A DNA stretch of 64,000 bases from Aquatica leii (GCA_035610365.1 CM069432.1:79426520-79490519); one strand, 5' to 3'. Positions 34,571 to 47,330 are shown, numbered from the stretch's first letter. Numbers and translations: made by a program. Notes: generated by a model from the letters alone, not told the origin.

Positions 34571-37189
34571 TATTTTAACTGCGTTGCGTATTAATCTAAT
34601 TTCGTCACTTTTCATAAGTGTGACAGGCTTTTTCGGTATGAGTTTAATGAGTCTCTTAGTTTTGTATAGCATTTAGTTCCACTTATTGGATTATATTGTG
34701 AGATCAAGATTATTCTCAAACCACGTGAACCTATATTATAGGTTTTTGTACATTTTTTTTAATCTTTCTGTCATTATTATTTTTGTTTTGTGTCTTAATC
34801 TGTTGTATCCATATTTTTTTAAACTGGATATTCTAACGTTGTTTTTGTTGTTATTATATAAGTTTTTAATTTCTAAAACTGTTTTTTATGCTTCTTCTAA
34901 TCATTAAGCAATGTTTAATATGGTTCTTTAATTAATACAAAAGCTTTTTTAATTATTTTATAATTCATTTGATTGTAATTTCCTTATATTGTCAAATTTT
35001 TATGCAAATAAAATAAAAAAATTAATTAAACAACAAATTAATTTAAAATTTGGTATTACAGCAAATGGTTCTCCTATCATTAGTAATATTCATAGTGGTG
35101 TATTGCATTTATACTGCTTGTTTAGTCATTATTCAAAGTATTTATGAGCAAGCATTTAAAAATAAATATAGTATCATCACTATTAGTATATTTTCACTTT
35201 TATTGACAGTACATGGCAAACATTAAATGAAACGATGTTATCAACAATATAATATAAATTTAAATTGTACATTTAATATAAATTGCTAATAGATACCTTT
35301 TTATGTTAAAGTTTAATAAACACTCGATTAAATTACTGAAAACGGTAATGTAATTATATCTGCTGTTTTGTATTAAATATTGCGCTGTCTTAACTTTTAA
35401 AAATTTATTAATTTTTAATGAAAAACGTGGCATCGCACGCCTCTTCAAAATACAATATAAACGAAGTTTAACGTTAATTAAGGCTATAACTTTATAGAGT
35501 TACAAATTAAATTTAAAATAATAATGATCGTGCATAATAAGATTATATTGAGCAAAGAAATTTATTAAGAATATCCTATATAAAACTCTAATTTTTAGTT
35601 TGGTACATGATCTGCCGACAATGGGTTATTAAAACATTCATCAATAATTTTTAATAATAACAGTGATTTAATTTTTAAATATGTATATACAAAACAAGTA
35701 TGTTTTCTGATACTATGTATATATTCTGAAAAATAAACCTGTACTTAACCATAATTTAAAAAAATGTAGTTTTTATATATTAAAATTAGGTAGTTTATAT
35801 TGGCATAAAAAGCCTGAAATAACTAAAAAAAACTTTGTCGTTTACCTATTGACAAACTATTAATAAATTTTGATTTCTCTATTACAAAATCGTTATACAA
35901 TAATAATCTAAATTTGATACAGTGCACTCTTATTTTCATACGCGCATATTTAATTAATAGTGCATCTATTTTAAAAATTCCTTTTTCTGGAAGCACCACA
36001 GATAATTACTTTAAGTTTAAACATTTTTTTACAGCAATAATTAATCCTAAATATATTTGGTAATGGTTTACTTAGGTGTTTAAATCTTTTACAATTAAAA
36101 ATATTTTTTTACGTGCACTACATATATTGGGATTCAGGGTTTAAAATATAACAAACATTTACTTATATTAAAACAAAATTGATTTTCGGTATTAGAAGTT
36201 TTAACGTTTTAAAAGTAACCAACTGCATTTGAAATAAAAAGGTAGTATATGGCATTGCATTTCCAGGCACATTTTTTATTACTGTTAAAAATAAAGAAAT
36301 TTAAAAATATGCTTTTTAAATGTCATGTTTTCTTATGACTCTCAAGATTCAAGGTTCTTTAACTGGAATAGAGAATAACTAACTAATTAAAGCCAATTAA
36401 CATATGATAACACAACGTTTATTTAAAAAAAAAAGTGTGCATCTGTTAGTGTGTTGCCTAAATAACAAGTTAAACTTTTTTCAGCGATTTGAAAATTTCT
36501 TATTGGCCATAAAAAAAGAACGGACGAATAAAAGTGTTACCAGAACTGATTCAACAAATAATACATTAAAAAAAAATAAAAACTTTAAAATCAATGAATA
36601 GTAAATGTTAAACTCAGTTTACATATGTTAATAATGTACATTTTGTTCAAATGTTTAATTCAATATGTAAAAATAGTTTTAGTTTATTAGTAGAAAAAGA
36701 TCAAATTCTTATTTTTGCATTTTAAGTTATATTTATAGATTACAGCAGCAAGAACTAGTATATTGTGATACAAGTGTAGATGCAAGCCTTTAAAGCACGT
36801 GGGACGAGTTTAAAAGCACGCGCGACGCGGAGTACTTCTACGTGCGTATCGTACGGCATTTGTTTAATTACAGTTGCATCATAATTCGAGAAATAGAACT
36901 GAAATCAGCATTTTAAATCATCATGTTAATTCTTGGAAAATACCCTATGCAATGACGTCTTGTCGTTGATATAGAGATTGATTAACATTTGTTGTTTATG
37001 TTTCCATGTAGATACGGTGTTTTACATGATGGAAATGATAACATTTATTAAGATTATATTTTATACTTTATGATAGTCTAGTGTGTATAAATCGTCTACT
37101 TTACGGTGTATACATTTAAACTTACAAGTAATGTTGAGAACAAGCAGATTTGGCATCTTTTTACAAGCTGCATGCGTCTATGAAGACAA
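34571..37189. other. AT-rich region, no gene recognised
   Basis: Long AT-rich stretch with only short open frames of low-complexity residues. A short GC-richer patch at 36790-36855 (GCACGTGGGACGAG, GCACGCGCGACGCGG) stands out but has no coding sense. Confidence 0.4.
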
Positions 37190-37450
37190 TAAATGGATGT
37201 TATGAAGTTAAAAAGTACAGAAACACATTCAATGAATATTCACTAAATATTTAAGAAAAAGTATTGGATATATGTAAAATGTACAAGTTTATACAAATAA
37301 TGTTATATGGATGTTCTGTGAACATTAAATGTCCTACTAGCGCATATTCAGTAAATATTACAAATAGATATTCTGTGAATATACAAATGACATTCACTAA
37401 TTGTGTATATAATATTCAAATTTTTAATAAATATACTTAAAATATTTAAT
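37190..37450. repeat. Degenerate ATTCA/TGAAT palindrome-rich repeat
   Basis: Words such as AATGAATATTCACTAAATATT, GGATGTTCTGTGAACATT, CATATTCAGTAAATATT and GATATTCTGTGAATATAC follow one another at about 40-60 bp intervals. Each is a loose palindrome around a TTC..GAA core. It looks like an old array of a short motif rather than a gene. Its origin is unknown. Confidence 0.5.
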
Positions 37451-38283
37451 AAATATTGTACATGTAATTGTAGGATATGCTGCATTTATGCTCATTAATT
37501 ATACATTTGATTGATACGTATTTTAAATTACAGTTAATCATTAATGTTACCTCGCATTTTTTTGTAGTTCTCTAAACTTAGTTTGAACTAAATAAATTTT
37601 AACATTTTATTTTTAAGAATACAAATATTTTTCGTCTCTTTTGTTGATTTGCCTCCAATTGGAGATAATTTTCTTCCCTAATAATAACTATTAGTATTAT
37701 TTCAAAGTATTTCTATATTAACTGTATCTTACCATAATATTCATATCATCATCACAAATTAAGTAGTATGCCTTTCACAGTATTTAAATTAGTTTACGTA
37801 TTTGTTGGTGCCCTTTCATTTCAATTTTACTTACCGCTAATGCTTTAATTAGTAATCAGATCCTGCAATCTACATCATCTCCGTTCATTTTATTGAAAAA
37901 AATGATTTCATGCAAGCAATTGCACTTTGAGCACAACTAATAACAAACAATATGGCGAAATTTATCGGGAAATATAAATGAATCGGTGATTGTAAAAACA
38001 ATACATATCCAAATCTACTGTTTTGAGAAAAACTAAAAAAACTGTTTCAAGCAAAAAGTAGTAACTTCACATGAAAATAATGTATTGTGACTTTATGCAG
38101 GTTTTCACGAGCTACACGATTAAAGTATGAGCTCTGCAATACTGACAACAATAAAATAGTTATTTAAAAAAAAAGAAAGTGGATATGCACCTTTTTTGCA
38201 CTCATCATTGAATCTAATGAACAGTTATTTTGTGAAAATAGTTTATTAAGAAAAAAACAATACATAGCATTGAAAATAAAAAG

Positions 38284-39070
38284 TTATTTGTCTTCTGTGC
38301 TTGTATGTGTTGCACACGAGGTAACATGATAATTCGAGCGTTTCTCCTGACATATATTGAAGAACTTTTCGAGAATTTTGTTTTCGTTCATTGGCACGGG
38401 TTCCTTGTATGTCCTGTCATTTGGTGAACGTGGTGAAACGTTTGCTTTCAAAAGCTTAAACGAATGAGTAGTAAACCCATCAATAAATTCAGAAACGGTG
38501 ACATACGCAGGAATGGTCGAATCGTATGTAAATTGACTATAACTGCTAATAGCAAATGTGTCACTAGCATTTCTGTCAACAGATTTGGAACTTTTTTTGT
38601 AAAAGTTTGGCCACCATCTTTTAAAGTCAATAATATCTTTAGTAGTAATAGTTGTAGTATAAAACGAGCACTTTCACTTGAATTTCGTATTATTTCTTCA
38701 TATTCTTCCGGTAAATAAACGCGGTCATGCCTTTTAGTTACCCTCTTTACGCAACCAAAATCTCTGTCGCAGGGTAAAAACGAGTGACCCCGTACAGGAA
38801 AATACTAATATATTTTCTTAAAACGTTTACTTGCTACTAATGCCATTAAAAACCTTATTACAGTATTATTGCGATTTTGCCCGGGACATGCATCGGAGAA
38901 AATGTGAAGTTCTTGAATATTAGATGATAGTTTATTAAATACATAATCTAGTAAAAAAAAGCAAACTTCATCTGGACCTTTTTTAGCTTGACCCCTCGTA
39001 GTAGGTGTAAAAATGTCCTGAATTATCTTTCAAATTATGAATTTGAAATGCAAAAACCCAAAGCTATATA
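38284..39070 (-). pseudogene. DUF7869-like (SDACPGQNRN) gene fragment, broken
   Basis: Minus strand in order: VFAFQIHNLKDNSGHFYTYYEG (about 39050-38985), QAKKGPDEVCFFLLDYV, LHIFSDACPGQNRNNTVIRFLM (about 38910), FPVRGHSFLPCDRDFG (about 38780), RHDRVYLPEEYEEIIRNSS (about 38720). A 118-codon open tail follows, from FKRWWPNFYKK to the stop at 38284, including YVTVSEFIDGFTTHSF and VPMNENKILEKFF. The GHSF..DRDFG and SD.CPGQN words are those of DUF7869-type proteins, multicopy in arthropods and probably derived from a mobile element. That family knowledge is from memory. Two frameshifts (near 38985 and 38620) and a stop near 38810 are visible. The N-terminal half is absent or beyond recognition upstream. 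Confidence 0.7.
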
Positions 39071-39413
39071 AATTTATAGATGGTGGATGCTGCGGACTGA
39101 GTGCAAGAAAAGTACAAGCGACGCACATGTATTGTTTTTGCAGTCAACGTCTAATCGTACCACTTCGTATTTTGATAAGAGATAAGGAACATGTGCTGTT
39201 CTTGTATTTTATAATAAGTATATGATTTATAAATACGTTGGCTATATTAGTTTAAAATCGCCATTTTGGCGCTTGTACTGTTCTTGCAATCATCGATTCA
39301 AATAGAAGTAAGTATATGAAACAACAATAAAACTGAATTACAGAATAACTATTTTAAAAACGTTTGCATAATTATGTTAATGTATAAACTAGCAAATACG
39401 GTTTTTACTAGTT

Positions 39414-39575
39414 TTAAGGCGGGTTGCACAAAGCAAATCAAAAATGTAACAACTGTTTATTTCTCAAAACAATTGCTACATAGCCAATGAAACCACGTTT
39501 ATTCGTGATGTAACAATTGATTTCAGAAATAATCACTTGCTACATTTTTGATTTGCTTTGTGCAACCCGCCTTTA
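39414..39575. mobile_element. PIF/Harbinger-type MITE, whole-looking, TTA target duplication
   Basis: The element is 39417-39572 (156 bp) with nearly perfect terminal inverted repeats of about 33 bp starting AGGCGGGTTGCACAAAGC. TTA stands at 39414-39416 and 39573-39575. A 3-bp TTA/TAA duplication and a G-rich start are typical of PIF/Harbinger MITEs. The interior also carries TTATTTCT and AGAAATAA words, so the whole can fold into a hairpin. There is no coding capacity. The near identity of the arms suggests a young insertion. Confidence 0.85.
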
Positions 39576-42500
39576 GTGTTGCAATTACGATTTTCATTAA
39601 AAAACTACTAAAACGAAAGATTAGGAAGAGAGAAACCGTTTAAATCTACCCGAAACTGAAATAGAACAAATGACAAAGTGATAACAGAAGATCTAGATAA
39701 ACAAAGCGCACCGTATAATAATATGTGACACAACAAAACGATTGTATAATTAATTGTGTTACAAGCTTATAGGTCTTACAAACCTTGCACGGCCAACTCA
39801 CACAGTCGGACATAGGGGAGGTTCAAGTAAATAATGATTAAGGGCGCCAGATCTTTTCTAAGTAAAAGTTCTGTCTCGATTAGGACAGAAGGTCAAAGCT
39901 TGTAACGAACTTTAGGTTAGTAATCCTAGTTACTTTGATGTTCGTGTAACCACAATAAAAGAGAAAGGTATGTTACCATAAATGAAAGATACGATAGGTA
40001 TAACAACTATAATTCAATAACGTAGAGTATTTACAACTATAATTCAGAAATTTTTGTGGTACATTCTGAATACATAAATGCCGGAAGTGTCAGCAACTCA
40101 CAATTACTCATCGGGTGTCGATAAGCGAAGAAAATTTCCCAATAAATAACTAAGGTTCACAGCATGCAATATCACAGAATTAGTTACTGACAATACCTAA
40201 ATGGTATTAAAACTACTATTGCAATTGCGTATGTTAAACAAGTTAAACTTCGTGAATGATCTTTTTTGACAGCGGCATAATAATTAAAAAGAACTTACCC
40301 ACAATCCAGTACCTGCCCGAAGAAAACGGAACGGCTATCAAATTAAGAAAGAAATTACCAAAGAATACTAACAAAACGGATGTAAATAGCTTACGCGGTG
40401 ATGGATAAATTACTTTAACGGCGTATTGAAATTATAATTTCATTTCTATTAACGTGGATGTCCGTAGAAACAAGCCATACTTAAATTATTCCATAGCACC
40501 GACCATTTTACGTAGTTGTCAGTTTAACGTCTTGGCATGAAATGACAGTGAAAAAAAAAATCGATAAAGGGCGTCAAAACCGAAATCTAATTTTAATTCA
40601 ATCAATACAGGGTATTAAGTTATGAAATTTTTGCATGTAACAATTGTGTTAACAACCTAACATGTACATACAGTCGTTTTTACAATCTACTGACCACCAA
40701 AACAGTAAGAATTAAAATAAGGAGTCTAATACTTAAAATTAGTTTTTGTCAAAGCATGTGACCAGCTAGTGGTACCGTTCCAGCATTTCCTAAAACTTAA
40801 TTGAAATCTAACAAAAACGGTGTTAATACAAGTAAACTCATTTAATTCAAGCGATCATTGAAAATAAGCAAATGCGCGAAGTTTCCCTCAAATTAATTTC
40901 GAAATTTCTGCAATTTTTGCTCCAATACAATAATAATTGCATTCAACTTCTCAAAGGAGTAGATTGTGTGTGATGTCATCATGAAAATTTTCCCATCTCA
41001 ACATCTGCTTATTATCTCCACAGACAAAGAACACGTGTGGAGGTATGGAAACCTGCTACAGACAATTACAGAAGAATTAAATTAAATTGCAAACATAAAA
41101 AACACCTCCCAAATGTAGACTCTCAATTAAATCACAACGATATTCTATTTCATATTCGCATAGATATGAACAATAAATAATGGAAGCCTTAATGGGCGCA
41201 CACAAAGCTAGACGATTCAAACTCTACCAAATCGTGTTCAAAATTTGACATTTTATTCATAATCAATGCGACGAAAAGTGGGCGTTCTAAAAATAAATCT
41301 TATACAGGGGACAAACATCATACTAAAACACATTTAACATAACAGTGTCATTCAAATTTAGACGCTGTTATTTGGTAACTATCTGTTAAAATGTATTTTA
41401 TTAAAAAAATACGATTATTTTAACTCTCTAGTTTACTGTCTAAATCGTTTTAGGCGCTACTGTAAAACTTGAGATATCTATAGAAGACGTAAAAAATATC
41501 GAAATATGTTATGTACAAAACATGTTATTCAAGAAATCCCTAAATTAACGTAACATAAACATGTACTTAGTAGAAACGAGGTGGGTATTAAACCAAAAAT
41601 AGAATTTCGTAAATATATTTGGAAATTAAAAAAAAAATAAAAAACTAATTAAGCGACAGAAAAAAGAGAAAATAGCGTAAAATAGGTCTCTAGTCTTCGT
41701 CAACCAAATAAATACGCTGTTTGTTGTATAAACTATTGGAACTTATATTTCAGTGTCTACTTAATAAACTTAGTTTAGCCAAATGTTATATGTTTGGTAA
41801 ATAAACAAAATGTGCCATTGCATAAAACAACAAACGAAATGGTAATTAACAAAAATTTTAATAATCGTTCAGACATAAACTTACACGTTTTTGTATTTCC
41901 CAATTAAATGCAAATCAATCGGTAAAGAAACAATATTTAACATAATAACACGGGAACTTGAATTTGACAAATAAGTTAACACGTTATTTATGACGAAACG
42001 AAGTTTATAACTTATTGAAGTAAAGTTTCACAAATTTATTGTACACCAAAACACCACTTAACTTAGCTTCCAAAAAAACTCACAGTTTTATTGCCGAGTT
42101 TGATTAAGAATTTGCCTTTTTAAGTAAATTGTTTGACATACATATAATACTTTGTTTTCACCTACTGAACATTCAAAGTAAAGACGTAAAATCTTCTAAG
42201 AATACCCACAAACAATTGAAGTGGACAAAAATGCAATTAGAAAGCATGACGCACAATAAGTCCCACGGAAAAGATCGTTCTCAACGGTGTCAGCGAAAAA
42301 AAAAACTAAATGAGATTAATAGATCTAAAAGAACTGAACTGCGTTTGTACTACACAAATACTTAAAAAATAACTTGGAAATTGCAATGTAAACTCGTACT
42401 AAAATGCTACTAAAGAATATAAACTGATTGTTGATAAATATAACAAATCAAAGTATTCCTCAAAAATAAACGTACAAAAATGGGTGTTTAATTACACTGG

Positions 42501-43097
42501 TTATCATGTTTTTTTTATTGGTGTAGATTATGTACTTCTTTATTCCAATTCTAAAAATATTTTCAAACATTGCCGATCACGTCGTTTTTTAAAAAAATAT
42601 ATTAAATTTTACTATGGCTAAAGATACTTTATTTTATTAGTAAGTCAACTGTAAATATCTAGTGATTATTATGATGCAAATCTAGCTTGTCTAGCTTAAT
42701 TTCTACGTTTTATTTCATAAACCGCTTTGCTTTTTTTCGAAATTTCGAGGAATTAATAGATACAATATGCGTTCGTTGGTATATGAGACCCTGGAAATGT
42801 GTTATTCAACTCACATTAAGTTAATTTATAATAGTAATACTAGTTAACGTATTATGTATAAATAAATGTCTAGTGCATGTGTGTAAGTAATTACAATAGT
42901 TTTTCCTATGTATGTTCAGAATTCACCGTTAAACAGCACAGACTAAATATTAGACCTTCAAAATTCAATAATTTGCGGGTGGAGCTTTATAACATACTTT
43001 ACCACCACCATTACATATAAAACTAGGTCTGATGAAGAATTTTGTCAAAGCAATGCTCAATGATGTACTAGAATTTAAACATCTATAATAAAAAAAA
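39576..43097. other. AT-rich region, no gene recognised
   Basis: AT-rich sequence without recognisable proteins, TIRs or target duplications. A minus-strand stretch of about 60 codons near 40290-40450 with a hydrophobic run was considered and set aside. Confidence 0.4.
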
Positions 43098-43240
43098 CTG
43101 GTGTGGTCACCTCACGACGTTCCTATAAGAAATGATGAAGGAATGTCTACATATTTTCTTAAGTTTATATTGTCATAAAACCGCTTTGAAGTGATATGTA
43201 CACGTTTGTATTGACTTCCTAGCATGCTATAATTTTTCTG
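43098..43240. repeat. Dispersed repeat module 1, second copy
   Basis: Matches 7815-7965 in order and orientation: GTGTGGTCACCTCACGACG, TTCCTATAAGAAATGATGAAG, AAACCGCTTTGAAGTGATATG, TACACGTTTGTATTG and CCTAGCATG. Identity is about 80%. In this place it is followed within 220 bp by a tRNA-like SINE head rather than module 2. Confidence 0.7.
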
Positions 43241-43456
43241 AAATTTCTCTTCTCGATTTTACTAACAAGGAGACACCGAAAAATGGATTTCACCAATTGC
43301 ATTCCTGATTTTTTTAGTGATTCTTAAGGCAAAAAAAAGTACCCGTATCTTGGCTTATTGTGCACTACCGCTTAATTTTCAAACTATGAATTTTTTAAGA
43401 TTAGATGCAATACGCGAGTACTAAATTAGCCGGTCTGTGAGAGCTCTTCTTTACTA

Positions 43457-43530
43457 ACTTAGGTGGTCTAGCGGTAGTGATGTTTGCTTTGTAACTGCAA
43501 GGTCCCTGTTTCAATACCTCGGACGGTATA
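43457..43530 (+). repeat. tRNA-related SINE head
   Basis: TGGTCTAGCGG at 43464-43474 fits an RNA polymerase III A box and GTTTCAATACC at 43508-43518 a degenerate B box, at normal tRNA spacing. Between them TTGC..TTGTAAC..GCAA resembles an anticodon arm with TGT. The acceptor ends do not pair, so it is not a working tRNA gene. A SINE head or decayed tRNA pseudogene are the two readings. Confidence 0.55.
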
Positions 43531-43954
43531 ACTTTTTTTTTAATTACTTTTTGCCCTATTATATATTAAATGACAGTAGGTTTAACTCTTAAAAAAATTT
43601 GATATTAAGATCGTAATACAATAAACAAAATAAAAAACTGAATAATTTTAATTTTTTATATCAGTTGTGTAACTGTGTTAATAGAACCATATTCGTACAA
43701 TTTTGGTTGTTGTTTGATATAAAAATCGCAAAGACATTAATTTTGTATTTGCAATGTGAAAATTGAAATATTTAAGTAAATTGGTTAATAAATTTTATAC
43801 AATTTAAATGTGGAATAGTATATTAAATTTGCAGTTACAAACTGTTCGAATTAATTGAATGATTTCAATTTAGGGAATGTTTTGACAAACAAAAATTTAT
43901 TATTGAAACACGGATCTTGGAGTTTATTTTGTTTATTGTATTACGATCGTAATA

Positions 43955-44575
43955 TCAATTTTTTTTAAGAATTAAACTTACTGTCTTTTCTTCGTAGATT
44001 TCTTGATTCATAATAAAACGAACATATGCCAATAATAATGCTGCATTACCAGGTAAAGTTGACTCGTCCAGTTGTATAGAGAAATGGGTCGTTTGTAAAT
44101 AATTACACAAGAAGCTTTCAATGTCAGAACTCATTTCATCAATACGTCTTTCAACAGTATTGTTGCTTACGGGAATTCTTTTAATGATATCAGATGCAGG
44201 TTTGTGTAAAACAGTTTTTAAAAACTTTTCTACGGCTGGCAAAATTAACTTCTCACCGATAGTATGCGGTTTTCCGGATTTTGCTATAAGTAGCGAGATA
44301 TTGTAAGACGCCCGCAAACCATCATCGTTTCTTTGTGACGTCGAAGCGAACATTCTGTCCAGCATGGGTCTCTTCTGAAGTTTATTTTTGAGTGTTTGAA
44401 AGTATTTCGAATCTTTATCTGTTTTATCAGGGTGACATCTTCTTAGATGATCCTTTAGTTTAGATGGTTTCATAGCGTCATTGCCCAAAACTTTGTTGCA
44501 TGAAGCATGAAGTTTCAAATAATCAACACTGTACTGTCTACATTTCTTTTTAGATTCAAACATGGCATCAGTCAT
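43955..44575 (-). pseudogene. hAT transposase N-terminal part (ZBED-like)
   Basis: An open frame of 206 codons on the minus strand opens with KKCRQYSVDYLKLH, which normally leads into a BED zinc finger. The first cysteine pair is missing here and only KLKDHLRRCH, the finger's second half, remains. Then come DRMFASTSQRNDDGLRASYNISLLIAKSGKPHTIGEKLILP, IKRIPVSNNTVERRIDEMS and FSIQLDEST, the start of the RNase H-like core with its first Asp. The frame ends soon after LLLAYVRFI. Full copies run about 600 residues, so two thirds are absent. The hAT-like terminus at 46175 lies upstream on the same strand and may be this element's 5' end. Confidence 0.75.
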
Positions 44576-45049
44576 CTGTAGGCAAAATTAATCTATTTAA
44601 ATAAGACATAAAGTCCAGCAACTGTATATTAAAAAATCAAAATTTAAATCGTGTGGTCTTAGATTTTATTGCAGGCATAGGCGTGCAGCCATTTTAAATG
44701 AATGTGAGAATGTTACTTAAGGTTTTCATATGATGGAACTTTGAAAAGAAAATTTGAAAGTAACATGACAAAAAATGTTAAAATAAAATATTATTTATTT
44801 GTTTATTTTATTTTATTTAATTCTATTGCATGGTACAAATTCTTATAATATTATAATATGTGCCACATGAGCTTAGGCTTGTGTGTGGCATAATACGGAA
44901 CCATATCAAAAATGTATTATACAACGAATAATAATAACAAATTGTTATGCGATTTATCTCTACGTACATTCGACTGTCATGTGTAAAAATTCACTGGTTG
45001 CACTTTAGCAACAATACAAAATTTTAATTTTAATATAGAGACGTATATA

Positions 45050-45540
45050 CAGTGTAATATCCATAATCCGAACTTCCGTAATCCGAACATTCCAGTAAAC
45101 CGAACTGGACTGAACGACCAATGGACAAGAGTACAGTTTTTTTACTTTTTTTGTGAAGTTATTTGGTAAGATATACATAAGTATTTATAAAAGAATAATA
45201 AATGCCTAGCAAGGTCGTAAATAAGTAAATACTGACGCACATACATATTTATTTATGTGACCGGCATAAAAATATGTAGTTTAATTCCAAAATAATTTTT
45301 TTAAATATGTTTCCTATATGTAAACATTTAAATTCTATGAAAAAAAAACAAACAAATGCGAGTGTGTATTGGAAATTCTTCAAAAAACACGCAGCTATAC
45401 AGTTGTGGATTTCTTATTTTCTTAATTTATCTTTCAAAGTGGTAATATAGTTAATAATAAAATACATACGTAATATGTACGTACAGTTGTCTTTTTTTAG
45501 ATTTTTCCAAAAACATTCCATAATCCGAATATCTTCTTGC
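45050..45540. repeat. pogo/Tigger-type end sequence, fragment
   Basis: CAGTGTAATATCCATAATCCGAAC starts at 45050 after TA, followed by more CCGTAATCCGAAC and AAACCGAACTGG words. This CAGTR...ATCCGAAC pattern is typical of pogo-like terminal repeats. A second, same-strand CATTCCATAATCCGAATATC word lies at 45518, so the far end is not a simple inverted match. No transposase is seen. It sits between the hAT transposase piece and the hAT terminus and may have inserted into that element. Confidence 0.5.
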
Positions 45541-46044
45541 AGCAAAAAAAGTCATGATTGGGGTAATTTATCTATCTTTGCTAACTACGAGTACAAAACT
45601 AAAATTTAATAAAAAATAATGTACTTAATTTTCTCCGCCACTCTCAAACAAAATAACACTGATTCGCTATAATTTGTGTGATAAACTACCAGTTTATATT
45701 TTTTTAAATATTTTCTTAGCACTTTCCTTTTCAAGATTCAGGAAACGAATAACCGTATTTGTCTCACAATCGTATTTATAGAGTGACGAATTGAACGAGT
45801 CATTGCAGGTTCGCGAGGCTCTGAGACTGCTCGTGTGCTTGTAACAAGATGATACTAATATATCATTATGTGCAGGTTTTTCAAAATGTATTGCGACCAC
45901 GAAGCGAATGACTGCATCCTACAACTTACACAATTTTATAAACATATATAATAATTTTTTTACTTCATAAGTACTTTTAAAAATAATGTATATGTCTTTA
46001 TATTATAAGATAGTATAATGTAAGTAAATAGGTACTATCCGTGT

Positions 46045-46175
46045 ATGTTAGGATCTACTATCGTGGTCCCCCATTTTTATTTCATGGACCCCCAAATTTT
46101 TTTTTGCTGACGTAGACCCCTTCTAGATTGTCATAGACCCCTGGGGGTTGATATAGACCACTTTGGAAATCACTG
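46045..46175 (-). repeat. hAT-type terminal sequence
   Basis: Read on the minus strand from 46175 it begins CAGTGATTTCCAAAGTGG and is rich in GGGGTC and GGGGGACC words (GACCCCTTC, GACCCCTGGGGG on the plus strand). This is the look of hAT ends such as those of ZBED-related elements. A partner end was not found near 43900, so the element is truncated or rearranged. Confidence 0.55.
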
Positions 46176-46199
46176 ATATAACCGAAAAAACCTCTATAT

Positions 46200-46580
46200 T
46201 GCTTTTCCCTTTAGTAAATCAGAAAAAATTATTATTTTTAAGGCATATTGATTTCCCTAGACCTAGATTATATTTGTGAATTTATTTAAAATTATAAATA
46301 AAATATCCGATAAACTGTTAATGTTAGAATTTTTTTTTATTTGAATAAATTGTTAGCAAGAATTATCTCTATAAGAAACTGTAAAAATGATTCAAATAAT
46401 TTAAATATGTACGTAAAAATTATATAAGAAAAACTGTTAAAATAGCGGATTCACCCACTTCCGGTATCTTAATCAGACCCACCTTTTGATAGAACCGAAA
46501 GAATATGAAAATCCAGCTCCATACCAAATTTCAAGTTACTAGAACTTTTAGTTCAAGAATTATCGTGGGTACATTGTTAC
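46200..46580. repeat. Dispersed repeat module 2, single copy
   Basis: Contains CCCTTTAGTAAATCAG, AATATCCGATAAACTGTTAATG, CTATAAGAAACTG, CACCCACTTCCGGT, GATAGAACCGAAAGAATATG and TATCGTGGGTACA in the order seen at 7980-8340. It is followed by ACACACACAGACA, a tail like those found at the 3' end of some insect LINEs and LINE-dependent SINEs. That suggests a retroposon origin for the family. Confidence 0.7.
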
Positions 46581-46859
46581 ACACACAGACATTCAAAAAT
46601 AAATTTTTCTGATTCAGGAGTTCTTGAAACGTAAAATCATGCAAAAAAATTAAAAAAATGTAATGTTGGAATGCCCCTCTTGTAGCATTGATCACTAGCC
46701 GCTACTGCGTTTAAGAATGCGAAGAAAATTTCTTACAAAGCAAAATAGCTAAAAATACGAAATAAACGTGAATTTCTTAAAAACCATCATAAATTAGGGT
46801 GTAATATGAGTTCAACAGTTATTTATTTAACGAGTTTCTGTGTAAATTGGGCGTTTTTT

Positions 46860-47330
46860 CCAAGTAAACATTTTTGAAAGTCTACGAAGGAAAAAAGTTG
46901 AATACAACATTTTATTCAAACAGAGACTACGAAGCCTTCAAAGTCTTAAAATCTCTCAAAAATAATTTGACAAGCACGCAAAATCTGTCAAAGACGGTTT
47001 ACAATAGCAAAAAATTGAAATTGATGACAGTTAAGAACAATAAAATATATTTTTTGTATTCGTACTTAAACTTCTTCCAGAATCTTGGAGATATCAGTGA
47101 TGAGCATGGAGAAAGATTTTATGAAAACATTTCCACCACTAAAAAAACTGTATCAGGGCAAATAAAATTACCACATACTTGTAACCTACTGTTGAAAATT
47201 GATTTCAGAATCATCTGAATCCGAATATAAGAGAATACTGAACAACAAGACAAGTTTGTCAGTAAAGTTTATCAAAGACACACATAACTTTATCAAACAG
47301 CGTCAACTGAAGAAATAAAAACAGAAATTA
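46860..47330 (+). pseudogene. Fragment of a GERFHQ-type multicopy insect gene
   Basis: The frame contains EAFKVLKSLKNN and LGDISDEHGERFYENISTTKK, followed in another frame by SESEYKRILNNKTS. This resembles the (F/Y)SEEQGERFHQDI...MEERYQG...DYCW stretch of an uncharacterised protein found in many copies in arthropod genomes, often near transposons. The Trp-containing end is lost here. The resemblance is by eye and the family function is not known to me. Confidence 0.45.

Noticed and set aside
40290-40450. Minus-strand stretch of about 60 codons with a hydrophobic run (VLLVFFGNFFLNLIAV) followed by a GTAAGT donor-like word
   Set aside because: There is no acceptor upstream, no neighbouring exon and no recognisable family. 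A run this short is expected by chance in AT-rich DNA.
43457-43530. Working tRNA-Thr gene
   Set aside because: The anticodon-like arm and A box are fair but the B box is degenerate and the acceptor ends do not pair, so it is listed as a SINE head or pseudogene.
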